Shown here one piece after another: positions 11,230 to 22,297 of a stretch of 64,000 nucleotides of DNA. Source of the DNA: Panicum virgatum (taxonomy: Eukaryota > Streptophyta > Magnoliopsida > Poales > Poaceae); assembly GCF_016808335.1 (NCBI RefSeq), contig NC_053136.1, positions 3,888,531 to 3,952,530 of the forward strand, given 5' to 3'. The position numbers were made by a program, and so were the translations under genes. The notes under the pieces were generated by a model that saw only the letters and a list, made by a program, of their open reading frames with translations, was not told the DNA's origin and made no database searches. Each line of letters starts with the position of its first letter. Within the stretch, counting starts at the first letter, position 1.

Positions 11230-14200
11230 TCAGGAGTTTGCATGCTCCCGCTTGAAGTAGGCGGCGACGAAGTCGACGACGTCCCGCACGCCTTCTCGAG
11301 CAGAGGCGTCCATCTCCGCCACAGGACTGTCAACCACGGGGGCTAGCGAGATGGCTGGGTCGTGGCTCCGGAGGCAGGTCAGGATGTGCTCCGCCACCAT
11401 CCGGATCAGCTCGCGGCCCTCAGCTTCAAGCTGGCCAGCAAGGACCGGCTCTAGACGCCGAAGCCTATCCGAAGCGGAGTTCAGCACTAGGAGGGTGTCA
11501 GCAGTCGAAGCAGGTAGCTCTGCCACTTGGATTGGACTCATTCCAATTGGCACTAGAGCTGAGCTTGCTTCGCTCGCCCAGTCGATGATTCGCTGGGCCC
11601 CCAAGCGCTGGTCCTCCTGCAGCTTCTGGACCGCCTCCTGCACCCGGGTGTCCAGTGCTGCCTTGGTCACCTCCACCTCGCGGGTCCTCTCCCCGAGCTC
11701 GGCCTTCTTCTTCGCCGCCGACTCCTTCAGGGACTTGAGGGCCTCGCGCTGACGCTCGAGCTGGAGCTCGATGTTGGCGGTGAGGGATTCCCGCTTCGCA
11801 AGGGACTTCCTATCCTCCTCAAGCTCCAACTCGGCAACAGCCTGCTTGCTGGCGGCCTCCTGCAGCTGCTCGTGCCATCCTTGCAGGGTCTCAGAGAGCT
11901 TGTCGAGCTCCTGCTTGCGGATCTCGAGACCCTGGCTGCGAGTCTCAAGCTCGGACCGCTGAGCCACGAGGCGAGTCTCAAGCTTGGACCGCTGAGCCGC
12001 GAAGCTGGCCACCTCCTTGGCAAAAGCCTCCTCCCGCAGCGCCAGGGCCTTTTCCCGACTCGCTACCACAAACTCCCGGTCGAACACCTTCCGAAGATTA
12101 GCTCGGTAGGCCTCCTGGTCGGCCTTGAGTTCGGACCGGACACGCGCAGCAAGGGAGGCTTCGGCCATCGCGCGCGCCTCCAGGCGGGTGTGCCAGTCGC
12201 CGAGGTGCTAGCGCTCGCTCTCCAGAGCAGCCCACTCCCGCCGGAAGGCCGCCTCGGCGGTAGAGGTCGCCTCCTCTATCGACTGCCGGACCCGGACCAG
12301 CACCTGCGGGAGGGGAGCCGCTTCCTCCTCCGGGGGACCCTGCAGGAGCCACCTACCAGAGACGTCGGGTGGGAACTCCTCTGCCGCAGGTTCGGAGCTG
12401 GGGGTGGGAACTTCCGGCACAGCATCGGGACCTCGGCTGCCGGGGTGCTCACCGTTGCTGCGCCCTCTACCGCTGTGCTCGCCGTCACTGAGCTTGGTGT
12501 CGGCGCAGCTGCCGCCGTAGCTGGAGCTTCGGGGGCCACCACATCAGGTGCAACTGCGCCTGGCACTGGCGCATTCGCCGTCGCCGCGTCGGGTGTGGCT
12601 GCCCCTGGCACTGGCACATCCGCTGTCGCCGCATCGGGGGTGGCTGCGCCTGGCACTGGCGCATCTATTGTCGCCGTGTCGGGCGTTCCTTCGCCTGGTG
12701 CTGGTGCACCCGCCGTCGCCACGTTGGGCACCGTCGGGTTAGCGGAAGCCGCCGCACCCGAAATCCCCGCACCCGCCGTCGCTCCCGCCGTCGCCGCCGA
12801 GGCCCCGGTCGCCTGGATCCCCGCTGACGAGCCAGTGGCGGTGGAAGAACTGCTTGGGCGAGAAGCCCTGGCAAACAAAGAGAAAAAGCCTTCAGTAAAA
12901 AGCGGAGCACCAAGAATAAGGGAAGTGAACGGAAGAACACTTACCCTGAAGCGCCGGGTCTCCAGCGCCCACGGAGGCTCGGCGACTGCTTTTGCTGCTG
13001 CTGCTCCTGTGGCGGCGGCAGAGGCGCATCCCGTGGCTGCTCCTGCTGCTGTTGTTGCTGCTGCTCCCGTGGCGGCGGCGGAGGCGCAACCCGTGGCTGC
13101 TGCTGCTGCTGCCGGGGGGAGGCATCTCTCGGCGGTGGTGGTGGCGGCGCGGCTACTCTGGGGGTCCCGCGAGGTCCGGGGGCCCGGGAACTACCCTGGC
13201 CCGCGTCCTCGGCGGTCCTTTGACGCTTCACGGCGGGCTCCACAACTGGGGTCCCGTCGCCCCGGTGCAACCTGCGCCGGCCCGCTTCCCCCGACGACGC
13301 TTCGGAACTGCTCCGGCCTGCTTGCCCTTGGCAGTGGGGCCGGACCCCGCGGCGCTCGGCACGGCTTGTTCCCCGGACGCACCAGGGATCCGGATCCCAC
13401 GGTCCGGGTCGTCTCCAGTCTGGCATGCGGCCAGCCCACCGTCGTTGAGGGTCGGCAGGGTGGCCAGCACCGCGGTCCTCAGGCGTGAGTCCTCGCAGAG
13501 AGGGACGACACCCTGAGGAAGGATCAGGTGCTCCGGGATGAAAATTTCCCCCGTCACCGCCCGCACCAGGACCTCCAGGGCTTCCTGGGTCAGGTCGCCC
13601 CCTCTTCGCGGTGGGTCCTGCTGCAGTCGTTGGGGCCGGTGAAGCTCCAAGCAGGACGCGACCGCTACTTCAGGGGAGCGATCCGGCGCTTCAGGAAGTC
13701 CCCGAGCACGTGCAGCGAGGTGAGGTCGCCCTCTACCAGCGCCCTGATCTTGCTCAGCACGGAGTCGAAATCCGGCGGCAGGGACGGCTTGGCCCTCCAG
13801 GATAGACGGAGTCGAAACCAGGCGCTCGTTGGCTTCGGTGGTGGCGATCACCCACTCCCTGTGCCACTCTTCCCACTTCCCGCCAGTGAGCCCGGGGATG
13901 TACGGCGTCCGCAGGTCGCTCCTCGTCTGGAAGTAGTATGCCCCCACTTAGTCTTTGCCCTTCCCGGACTTCACCAGGACGAAGAAGTGGCGGAAGAGGA
14001 TGACGCAGGGCCGCACCCCATGAACATCTCGCACAGGTGCACAAAGATGGCCGTCAGGAGGATGGAGTGCGGCGTGAGATGTTGAAGCTGGAGGCCGAAA
14101 TCTTCCAGCAGTAGCAGAAAGAATGAGGAGATCGGCAGCCCCAGGCTGGTAGAAATGTGCGAGATAAACAGCACAAATTCCCCGGCGCGCAGGTTGCCGA

Positions 14201-14321
14201 GGGGAACCGAGCCTGCTCGAATCCCCCAAGCAGTCTCCTGTGCACTCCACCCAAGCAGGCGGCGCACCGTGTTCAGCTCTTCCTCAGTCTGGAAACGGTG
14301 GGGACAGGCAAGGGATGCCAT
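11230..14321 (-). pseudogene. Antisense accessory gene of the Tat element (plant gypsy-associated domain plus coiled coil), decayed
   Basis: On the strand opposite to pol, an ORF begins at 14321 (MASLACPHRFQTEEEL) and carries the plant 'putative gypsy type transposon' domain that I recall as Pfam PF04195: FISHISTSLGLPISSFF, LQLQHLTPHSIL, FRHFFVLVKSGK, GAYYFQTRSD. It is followed by a Gln/Pro-rich and Ala/Pro-rich linker and a long coiled coil (11230-12168, rich in E, A, K, L, R, Q). A plausible intron lies at 12868-12944, with donor GTAAGT and acceptor TTTGCCAG on the minus strand. The frame is broken by a G-run shift near 14020, an in-frame TAA at 13948-13950, another shift near 13790 and a stop near 12210. 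Such antisense ORFs between pol and the 3' LTR are known for Tat-lineage elements; their function is unknown. Confidence 0.75.
12990..13125 (-). repeat. Imperfect tandem repeat coding Gln/Pro-rich linker
   Basis: Units of roughly 60-75 bp built on GCTGCTGCTGCTCC and CGTGGCGGCGGC repeat about two and a half times. On the minus strand they code alternating Gln runs and PPPRE/PRDAP segments within the antisense accessory gene. Length variation by replication slippage is likely. Confidence 0.6.
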
Positions 14322-14930
14322 CTCGCTATGGAGGCGAGGAGCAATCTATGCAGGAGAGCAAGGTGCGAAGAGGCTTGAAGGCAAAGGGGCGCAAACGTTG
14401 GAAGGAAGAAGGCGAATGTGGGAAAGTAACCGCGGTATGCGGTTTGTCCCTTTATGAAGCCTGACCCAACCGGCGCACCCCGGAACCGTCGCTGGAACCC
14501 AAGCGATGCTCACGCCTGGTGTTAACCGCCCGGCCCATGACAAGGGGGCCCAGGCCCGCCTGTCAGGGAGGGCGGGTAACAAACAAAGGTGTGAAAAGGC
14601 GGGATCTGGACCGTCACCTACGTGCGGAGCGAGGCGGAAGCTAAGCTGACGTGCGCGCATTAAGCGCTGGCATGACCAAGCTTTTCGGGAACTGTGCTGG
14701 TGGTAAATATCCCGTTTACTCCGGCCGCAACAATGCTGAGCGTCGCACGCGTGACTAGGTGAACCACTGTGTGTGGGGGCCACGAGTCAGTAAGCCGCTG
14801 CGATGTGATGAGGCAGCAAAAAACCCGATGGATGGTCAAGGCCGGACAAGACTCCTGTAGTAGGAGGCTTCAAGTTATGCAAAGCCAAATCGCAGTAATG
14901 GCCCCACCTGCGGGTTCGTCACCTCTCCCG

Positions 14931-14949
14931 AGGTGGGCCCGGGGGCCAC
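14931..14949 (+). other. Polypurine tract region of the Tat element
   Basis: The G-rich run AGGTGGGCCCGGGGGCCAC directly precedes the 3' LTR start TGTCGG at 14950, as expected for the plus-strand primer of a Gypsy element, though it contains pyrimidine interruptions. Confidence 0.55.
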
Positions 14950-15960
14950 TGTCGGTACCCTGTAGCAGGGATACCCACTCTTACTGCAGCAAGACAGGAT
15001 TCGCATAGTGATCCGTAACTACGCCATAAGGGGCGGAGTAGCCGGGCCCCACAAGTTAGGCTCTGACCTCACCGGGCCAATGGCCCCGGACCCGCTCCCC
15101 GCTCTGGGACGGGTCCGGTGACGCCACGTGTCCCTGGGGAAGGGAAGCTCCGAATCAACAGCCGAGGGCCCGGACCTCCCACGCGCGAAGAACCAACATA
15201 CGCAGGGGGGGTCCGGAGCCGCCACGTGTCCCGCAGGCACGGGCGCGGGCACGGGACTTCCGCTGGAAGACTCGCCCACCCACCACATTTAATGCGGGTG
15301 GTTGAGGCGTGCTCTGCCGCCGTGGCACGCAGGGCAGCCTTTGTCAGGTCTCACTGTAGACCGCGTATTACCGAGGTACACAGTGCAGCCGCCTGCGCCG
15401 CATCCGCGCAAAGACCGTCTGCCGTATTAAATGGATACGATGGCACGGCGTTTTTCCATCATGTCGCCTACGCCGCAAGCTACACGACCGTTCTGCTACG
15501 CTGCAGGTAACGCCGCACGCTACACCCTGGTGCCGTTTCGACAAGACAGGGCAAGGCACGCCGGTCGGAAGATTCCCGCGGACAAATCAGGGAAATCCGG
15601 GGATGAGATCTCCTTCGCCTGCAGCGCCATAATGTATGAACAGTACGTTATTTTATACTACATCGTTGGGCCCATCTGTCGGGGTCCCAACAGCCATGTA
15701 CGCGCCTCCCTTGAGATATAAAAGGGAGGCGCTCGCCGCACACGCCAAGGTTTTTTGGCCAAGCTCACCCAGACTCAAGCAATACAGCACACAGTGGACG
15801 TAGGGTATTACGCTCCGGCGGCCCGAACCACTCTAAACCGGCTGTGTTCATCGTGTTCTTCCAGGAGATCGAACTAATCCTAGCTAACCCCCGAGTACTC
15901 ATCCTCTGGGCTTAGGCGGGTGCATTCCGCCACCCGACTGTGGTTTACCACACCACGACA
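14950..15960 (+). mobile_element. 3' LTR of the Tat-type Gypsy element
   Basis: It begins TGTCGGTACCC and ends CACCACGACA, giving 1011 bp. A promoter-like GAGATATAAAAGGGAGG lies at about 15713. The orientation agrees with pol and with the polypurine tract. The next five bases are GATAT; the matching left target-site copy cannot be seen because the 5' end of the element is outside the window or lost. Confidence 0.8.
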
Positions 15961-17013
15961 GATATAGTTTGAAATTTTTGAGAAGCTTCACGATGAACCT
16001 CCACCTGGACTCTAGATATTTTGGTCTGCCCAACATATAGTGGACTCATAGAGCCTTTGTCCTCAATATATTTATAGCCCTGTTTGATTCCCTAGCACAA
16101 GTTGTGTAGGAAACTTTGACCATTAATTTCTGGTATTAAACGAAGCCAGTTTGCAAAACTAACTCCATAATCCCTGTGCTACTTCACGAGAGAAATCTAA
16201 TGAGGTCTTTGGCCGCGCGATTAAAGAATGGTTACTGTAGCATCACTATAGCCAATTATGGATTAATTATTGTCGTTATATTCATCGTGAAAAGTTGCAC
16301 CTATTTTTAAAGAGATTTTACAAATAAACTTCATTTAGTACTCCATGCATGCGAGATTCTGACTCTACCGCTTCATAACCACAACATACTGTATTGTATT
16401 ATATCAAGTGAAAAAGAAAAGACAATCATCTTTAAGAAAGAAAGATCAAGTAAACAAATTAGATTCCTAAGGAATCGGTCAGCTCTTTGAATTCCTAAGA
16501 AATCGGCCAGTGCATAGAATGGAACATTTGCACGCATGTATGACTGCCCAGCTTGCTCTCAATGTTCCTGTCAATTGCAACGCTCAAGGTTTAGAGCTGG
16601 CGGCACGTGTTAGATTTCCTGAAATCTTGCACTTCATGCAACTCTTTTAGCTTGGCCTTAACATATTAGGCAATCTTCCTATAGATGCTTTCTTTTAGCT
16701 TTTGATCAGTGCTAGGGGAACTAGTGCAGTTGTAACTAGTCTGAGCGTAGTCTTTTTGTGTCTGGTCCAGCTCCCCAGGAACTAGTTTAGGGGGAGCTGT
16801 TTGATGTGCTAGAAACTAGTGCATATCACGCTCCTTGTAATAATAAAATTGGTACATCAGATGCATGAGTACTTACCCTCCCAAGTGAAATCAGATTACA
16901 TGTAGAATTGAAAAATAAATCTGCACAATTTGAGTACTTACCCTGCTAAGTGAGATAAAATAACAACTATACGGATTAAACATTAAAACGCGTGCAATAG
17001 TGCGTGTCATTTA
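15961..17013. other. Intergenic DNA with a MITE and a degenerate coding remnant
   Basis: Holds the MITE at 16077-16386 and, at about 16470-16690, a remnant related to 19340-19545 (see that entry). The rest is AT-rich with no gene that I can support. Confidence 0.5.
16077..16386 (+). mobile_element. MITE-like element (GCCCTGTTTG type), right end decayed
   Basis: Starts GCCCTGTTTGATTCCC and contains the shared core ACTGTAGCATCACT and TTCATTTAGTACTCCATGCAT. It is close to the copy at 23882-24214 but its right terminal repeat is eroded. The superfamily is not assigned. Confidence 0.65.
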
Positions 17014-17018
17014 CTAGT

Positions 17019-18271
17019 TGTCGGGTACCATAATTAGGGGCACCCTGGTTATGGACTAAGACACCCCGAAATAACGCAAATCGCAATCAAATAATTCAGC
17101 CCAAGTCCTATCCCGGTGCGGGCAGCCCGAATACGAGCTGGGCCCCGGCCCAGCACCACGATACGGCCCCTCCGAGGCTCCGCTGGCCAAGGGACAACCT
17201 ACGACTCGCTCGAGGGTCGCCCACCGAGGCCCCTCGATGCGAGGATGGACTCCGCCTCGCTCGAGGCCCCCCTCAGCCGAGACCTCCGCAGGGCCTCGGC
17301 ACGGGCGCAACCTCCGCCTCGTTCGAGACCACCCTCGGAGAGCTGGGGCTGCGTCCCAACCACTCGACGGGACAGGCGCAGTAATTACGCAACCACTCCA
17401 CGTCATGCGGTGGGAGTCAGACGGTGTCAGGCGGCGTCAGCCCGCGTCGGCCACCACGTTGCAACAGCAGATGTGACCGGCGTCCCGTCAGCATGCGCTC
17501 GCCACTGTGCCGCTATTCCCGGTGCGGGGTAGGCCTGCAGCGCCTAGTGCGAACTTACCTGACACCGCCCACCACTATGCCGCCTACCCTTGTACTTTTC
17601 TCCCCTGCAGGACCCTCAGCGGGCATGGGCGGCGACCCTCGGACACAGTACGGCCTTTGACCGGGGCAAGACCGGAGTCTTCAACACCCTCGATGCCCCA
17701 CCTCATCCGACGCAAGGCACTGCGCACTCAGCAGTCATCGCCACGCCATCGACTGGCGCCACAGGATAAGGACGCTCTCCGGGTATGGGCAGTAGGATTT
17801 GCAAGGACGATGACCACGCCCAACGCCATGCTTCGCAGCGCCCGGCAACAGGAACGACCAACTATACTCCCCCGGATCGGGGGGAGAGGAGATGGCCCTG
17901 TAAACGTCCAACACGTGTAGCTTCCCCCTCCTTGGTCTATAAAAGGAGGAGGAGGACCCCTTAGCACGGGTGGCAACGACAACAAGAACTCACGCTCTCT
18001 CGACACCCGATATTGGCTCGCCTCAATCACCCCTAGCACACCCAGGGACTTAGGAGCTTCTCTTCCTCTCTTGCTCAAGCTTGTATCCCCCTACTACAAG
18101 CACCCGGTGCAAGTAATATAGTGCCTCCCTTTCTGCTGGATGTACGGCCTCCTTGGTCGGAACCAGGATAAACTCGGTGTCATTGTATTCCTCTTGCATC
18201 AACTATCTGGAGACAGGGACGCGCAACACATTTACTAGTTGGTGCTAGACCGCGAGGTCCGGACACCAACA
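17019..18271 (+). mobile_element. Solo LTR (Gypsy-like), 1253 bp, with 5-bp TSD CTAGT
   Basis: Begins TGTCGGGTACC and ends GACACCAACA. It is flanked by CTAGT at 17014-17018 and 18272-18276. A TATA box (GTCTATAAAAGG) lies at about 17936, with downstream features typical of an LTR promoter. There is no internal region, so it is the product of LTR-LTR recombination. The last 35 bases include GGTCCGGACACC, similar to the microrepeat in the Tat element. Confidence 0.85.
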
Positions 18272-18276
18272 CTAGT

Positions 18277-20040
18277 TAATGGGAATCACATGATGACTAG
18301 GTTCATTTCTAACATGTGTAGTGAACACAACAATAGATTAACATGCGCAATAATAATTAGATCTAAATCTGTGGTCCTGACATTTGTAAGTATAGTTATG
18401 TGTATAATGTATCAGATGATTTTATCTGCGGCTTGTCTTTTTAGCTACTTGTTGATAGATTTTGCTAATCATTTAACGGTATTAGCTTATCTATTTTTTT
18501 AAGAAGTAGTAGAAGCACTTAGAATCCATTTTTTTGATAGGATAAGGATTTTCAACAAGTATATTCGTTTGTGTCTTATGATGAGTATGTCTTAGTTGGT
18601 CCAGACGGGAACAAAGAGTTGTTGTTTAACAGGGGAGCCTCGGTTGACTTTCATGATGTTTGGTGACGGAGTATTCTGGTACAACTTATGGTCGTACAGC
18701 TTTGCCTAGTGAGAGAACGAGCACAATCTATAGTCCAGCCAACTAGACTTTGGCATAAAGGTAGCAAGATCGATACTCAAGTTTACTGCTTATTTCTCAG
18801 ATTTTACAGTTGACAATATACTGGTCAGCTAGAATGGTAAAGTAACATTTCACCGCATTAGAATCAATAGGAATCATCTTGCTATTGAAGTGGAAGCTGG
18901 GATCAGAAGGAATTTGACATCAGAGACCATAATTAGAAACGACATCTGCAATGGCAGTCCACCTAAGGAGATCAACGAGCTTTTGACTATGATCACTAAT
19001 AATGTACACAGATCTCTCTACCATGTGCAAACTAGTTTAATACCATTGTCAACTTATCATGCTGCATTTAAAGAGATGTTCGATGTGATTAGATTTGTTC
19101 TGCACAAGAATCTGTTGATGAACTTATTGAATGAGCTACCCCACTAGAACACCTGGAGATCCGCTGTGGTAAAAAATGAACTTTTGGAGTAATGTTTCAA
19201 ACATAGTCCTAATTCTTACAAGCTTCTCACTGTACTTCCCAATCAAGTTGCCCTTACCAATGCTCAGATGAAAGGTTTACCCTTCTTGGTCTTCCTATAG
19301 GTGGGCAAACTGAGTTGACCCAAGATCAACTAAACTGGATATATTTGACTTCTTGAGGAATCGTCCCGCTCACAGAATGGAGCGCTTGCAGACTTAAGAT
19401 TGCCCAACAGGCTCTCAATCATCCAGTGATTTGTGATGCTAAAGGATCAGAACTAATAACTCATGTCAGGTTCCCTTTGGTGTTGCATAGTTGTTCTTGT
19501 TTGCCCATAATATGTTAGGCGATATCCCTATGGATAGTTTCTTTTAACCTTTTCTTTGAATTTATTTGAATTGAGATCTGTGTATGAGGGGAGCTAGTTT
19601 GATGTGTTTAGGTGCAATGTAATGGTCTGATCCTGTTACTTTAAGTCAGATTTTGAAGCGTTTTGCCCGCTAGGCAAGAACTTAACATCAATATGTAATA
19701 ATGTAATATGATTTCCTATTGAACATCTTGCAATGAAGAGGAACCTTGTTAGTCGATGAGTGTGCATATGCTATGATTAATCTTTGTAACCCTGAACAAA
19801 ACATGCAGTGAATTGAGAGCTGAAGAGAGCCTTTGATGATGTTGCTTTCATGTTCTTTGGACTTCTCATCAGGACAACATGTAGATGAAAGATGCACAGC
19901 GTTAAATGTTTGGTATGAACATGAACAGCTTCATCCTTGGTGGATCTTACCCCTGATTCGGAATCACATCTGTGGCATGTACAGTGACTGTCTTATTGTT
20001 CTGCAGCGTTGAATCTTGATTTGTTCGGACAAGAGCCCTG
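18277..20040. other. AT-rich intergenic DNA with degenerate coding remnants
   Basis: No intact gene. Parts at 18890-19150 keep a short open frame on the plus strand (85 residues, ending NLLMNLLNELPH) that I do not recognise. The segment 19340-19545 resembles 16470-16690. The sequence reads like a decayed gene or element with several stops. Confidence 0.4.
19340..19545 (+). pseudogene. Unidentified coding remnant, duplicated at 16470-16690
   Basis: One plus-strand frame reads AQQALNHPVICDAKGSEL, then VRFPLVLH. The matching frame at 16540-16660 reads AQLALNVPVNCNAQGLEL, then VRFPEILH. Conservation of the amino acid pattern across two diverged copies shows that both derive from one coding sequence. 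Its identity is unknown, and both copies have stops and frame changes. Confidence 0.5.
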
Positions 20041-20052
20041 ATGAGGTCTCAG

Positions 20053-20858
20053 GCTCTGTTTGGGAGGGCTCCGGCTCCTCCAAAAACAGCTCCGGCTCCG
20101 GCTCCTCTGGTGGAGCTGGAGCGGTTTTGGAAAATGTTTGGCAAAATAGCTTCATCTGGCTTCATTTATTGGACTGAGATTGTGAAAAATCTAAATTGCC
20201 CTTCTCTATATTTTTCTTTTATCTTTTCTTCTTTTTTTTTCCTTTTTTCCTCTCCTTTTCTTTTTTTTCCTCCTCTCCTTATCCAATCGCCCGTCCACCT
20301 TCCTCTCCTCTGCCCCGCGTCCCGATCTCCACCTGCGCCGCCGCCTCCCGCCCTCCGCCCGCGGTGCCGGCCCCCACGCGGCCCCTCCCCGCGGCCGCCG
20401 CCGGCATCCTCCTCCCCGCTGCCGCCGCCGGTCGCCTTCTCCCCACAGCCGCCCCCGGCCCCCTGCTACCCGCGGCGTCCTCCATCCTGGCTCCGAAGGC
20501 CGTGTCCTTGCAACCGCCGCCGGCCGACCACCTCCCCGCGGGCCGCGCCCCTGCGGTCGCCGCCGGCCACCGGCTCCCCGCAGGTGCGCGCCCCTGCGAC
20601 GACCGCGGCCAGCCACCATCTCCCCGCGGGCCGCGCCCTGGTGGGCCCACCTAGGGGTAGAGCTGGGAAAGGGCAAGGAGCAGCCGCGCGGAGCCGACCG
20701 GAGCCACGATTTCCCAGCTCCGCCTCGTCCAAGCAGCTCTAGTGAGTGTGATTTTAGGGGATCCACTGAGCTGCATGGTTGGAGCCATCGCCCAAAACAT
20801 CGTTTGGGAGGGCTCCAGCAGAAGTCAGTTTTGGAGCCGGAGCCTTCCCAAACCGTCC
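20053..20858. mobile_element. TIR element (GTTTGGGAGGGCTCCGGC type)
   Basis: The left end GTTTGGGAGGGCTCCGGCTC at 20053 is matched by an inverted copy, GGAGCCGGAGCCTTCCCAAAC, ending at about 20858. The last part also repeats the phrase GTTTGGGAGGGCTCCAG near 20803. The interior at 20280-20640 is very C-rich, giving proline-rich open frames on both strands that are probably not genes. The superfamily is not assigned. Confidence 0.55.
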
Positions 20859-20876
20859 CTTATTATAGCAACTCAT

Positions 20877-21232
20877 GGAATGTTTCCTCCTCGGGAATCA
20901 CGAACCAGAGCAAATCCAAAAAAGGCTACTCGTGGTTTTGTAAGTGGCTGTCGTATCGAATGTTCGGATATCGACTTAATATAAAAATAATTACATAAGA
21001 TGCAATTAGGGATCTAGATGGATCTATTAAATATAATTAATGTACAATTAGCAGATGATTACTATAGCAATTAGTGGTCAAATTATGAACTAATTAGGCT
21101 TAATAGATTCGTATTGTGATTAAATCACGACTTATGAAATCATATTTGTAATAAATCTATATTTAGTGCTTCTAATTGGTGTTTAAACTTGTGATGTGGC
21201 AAGACTTAGGACTTAAACTGAAAAAACCAAAC
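20877..21232. mobile_element. MITE-like element, diverged
   Basis: The right end reads AAAAAACCAAACAGG. The core has TGATTACTATAGCAATTAG and GAACTAATTAGGCTTAATAG, shared in outline with the other GTTTAGTTC-type MITEs. The left end is degenerate. Confidence 0.5.
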
Positions 21233-21700
21233 AGGAAGAGTGTGATTGAGCAATAAGATTCCCGTCGCTGGGAGGGAACAAAATCAAGCAAGGCAAGCTT
21301 TTACAAACGGCAGAGCAGAATCTGTCCCCACTCTGTGATTTAAAGAAGGCAGACAATTCCACAATTTGGAAAGCTGGAATTTCACAGGGAGTCGTGCACT
21401 TTTAGTGGAAATCCCACGAAATTCCAGCGTTCCAAATCGTGTCTTACATCCATCACTTGGGTTGATCAGGAACTAATCTATGATCCTCAACATGGAGAGA
21501 AGAGCAAGAACGATTGATTACTATACGGCTATTAGCAACTGATGACTACACTACCAGTCCTACCGAGATCACTGGTCATGGAGATGAAGCCTTCCTCTTC
21601 TCCGTTTCTTCTTGGCCGCCGCCATGGCATGGACACTGGGAGGGAGTCGGCGAGAGGGAGGGACGCCGGTTACCTCGCTGCAAAAGCACGCGCGATCCTG

Positions 21701-22018
21701 TCATCTGTTATGCAGGGGGTTGGCGCCGGTCGGCACGACCCGCTTGTCGTCGTCGTCGCCGGGCAACCCCTCGCAGGCGGCGCCAGCTTTCTTCTTCTTC
21801 CACTTCTTCCCCTGCTTCTTGCACCGCGCGACTCTGGCGGCGTCGAAGGCGGCCGTGGCGGCGACACGCCCGCCGCCGCCGGCACTCGCCCCCGAGAGAC
21901 GCGACGCGGGCACTGGCGCGCCGGCGCTCGGAGCGCTGTGGACGGCGGCCAGGAGCGCCAGGAGCGCGACGAGGCACGCGGCGGCGGCGGCGAGCGGCGC
22001 CCACCGTCGCCTCCTCAT
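21701..22018 (-). CDS. CLE-family signalling peptide precursor
   Basis: The frame gives 105 residues and is intronless. From the ATG at 22018 there is a basic start (MRRRRW), then an Ala/Leu-rich hydrophobic stretch ending near residue 28, a good secretory signal peptide. A variable basic and Gly/Ala-rich middle follows (KKQGKKWKKKK), then DDDDKR and a C-terminal CLE dodecapeptide at residues 93-104, RVVPTGANPLHN, followed by a single Arg. CLE peptides are cleaved, modified and read by CLV1/BAM-type receptor kinases to control meristem and vascular cell fate; that is family knowledge. A longer frame opens at 22237, but the signal peptide fits 22018. A TATA run lies at 22265-22288. Oddity: position 7 is Ala where Pro (hydroxyproline) is usual. 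Confidence 0.85.
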   Translation of the reverse strand: MRRRRWAPLAAAAACLVALLALLAAVHSAPSAGAPVPASRLSGASAGGGGRVAATAAFDAARVARCKKQGKKWKKKKAGAACEGLPGDDDDKRVVPTGANPLHNR

Positions 22019-22264
22019 GACGCCCGCCTGACTGAGGCCCTGAGCGCGGAAGGTGGCGGCGGCGGCGGCGGAGTGGAGCTGGACGTGCGGCCTACGTGAG
22101 CGGAGGAGAGGGATGTGCTGGTAGAGACGTAGAGTGGCGGTGGCGCTGGCGCAATGGCACCAGTGCAGCGTCGTCACAGTGGCGCAGAGCCAGAGTAGCA
22201 GCTGTTGCGGGTGCTGCCAAGAAGTTTCTGATGGCAAAAGATACTGGGAGTGAGTTCAGGTAGT

Positions 22265-22288
22265 TTATAACTTTATATATATATATAT
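22265..22288 (-). promoter_or_regulatory. TATA box region of the CLE gene
   Basis: An alternating TA run ending in TATAAAG on the minus strand lies about 250 bases upstream of the chosen ATG at 22018, which leaves a 5' UTR of about 200 bases. Confidence 0.45.
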
Positions 22289-22297
22289 GCTCGTTTA

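Noticed and set aside
20041..20766. Proline-rich open frames on both strands
   Set aside because: They reflect the C-rich interior of a TIR element. No domain is seen.
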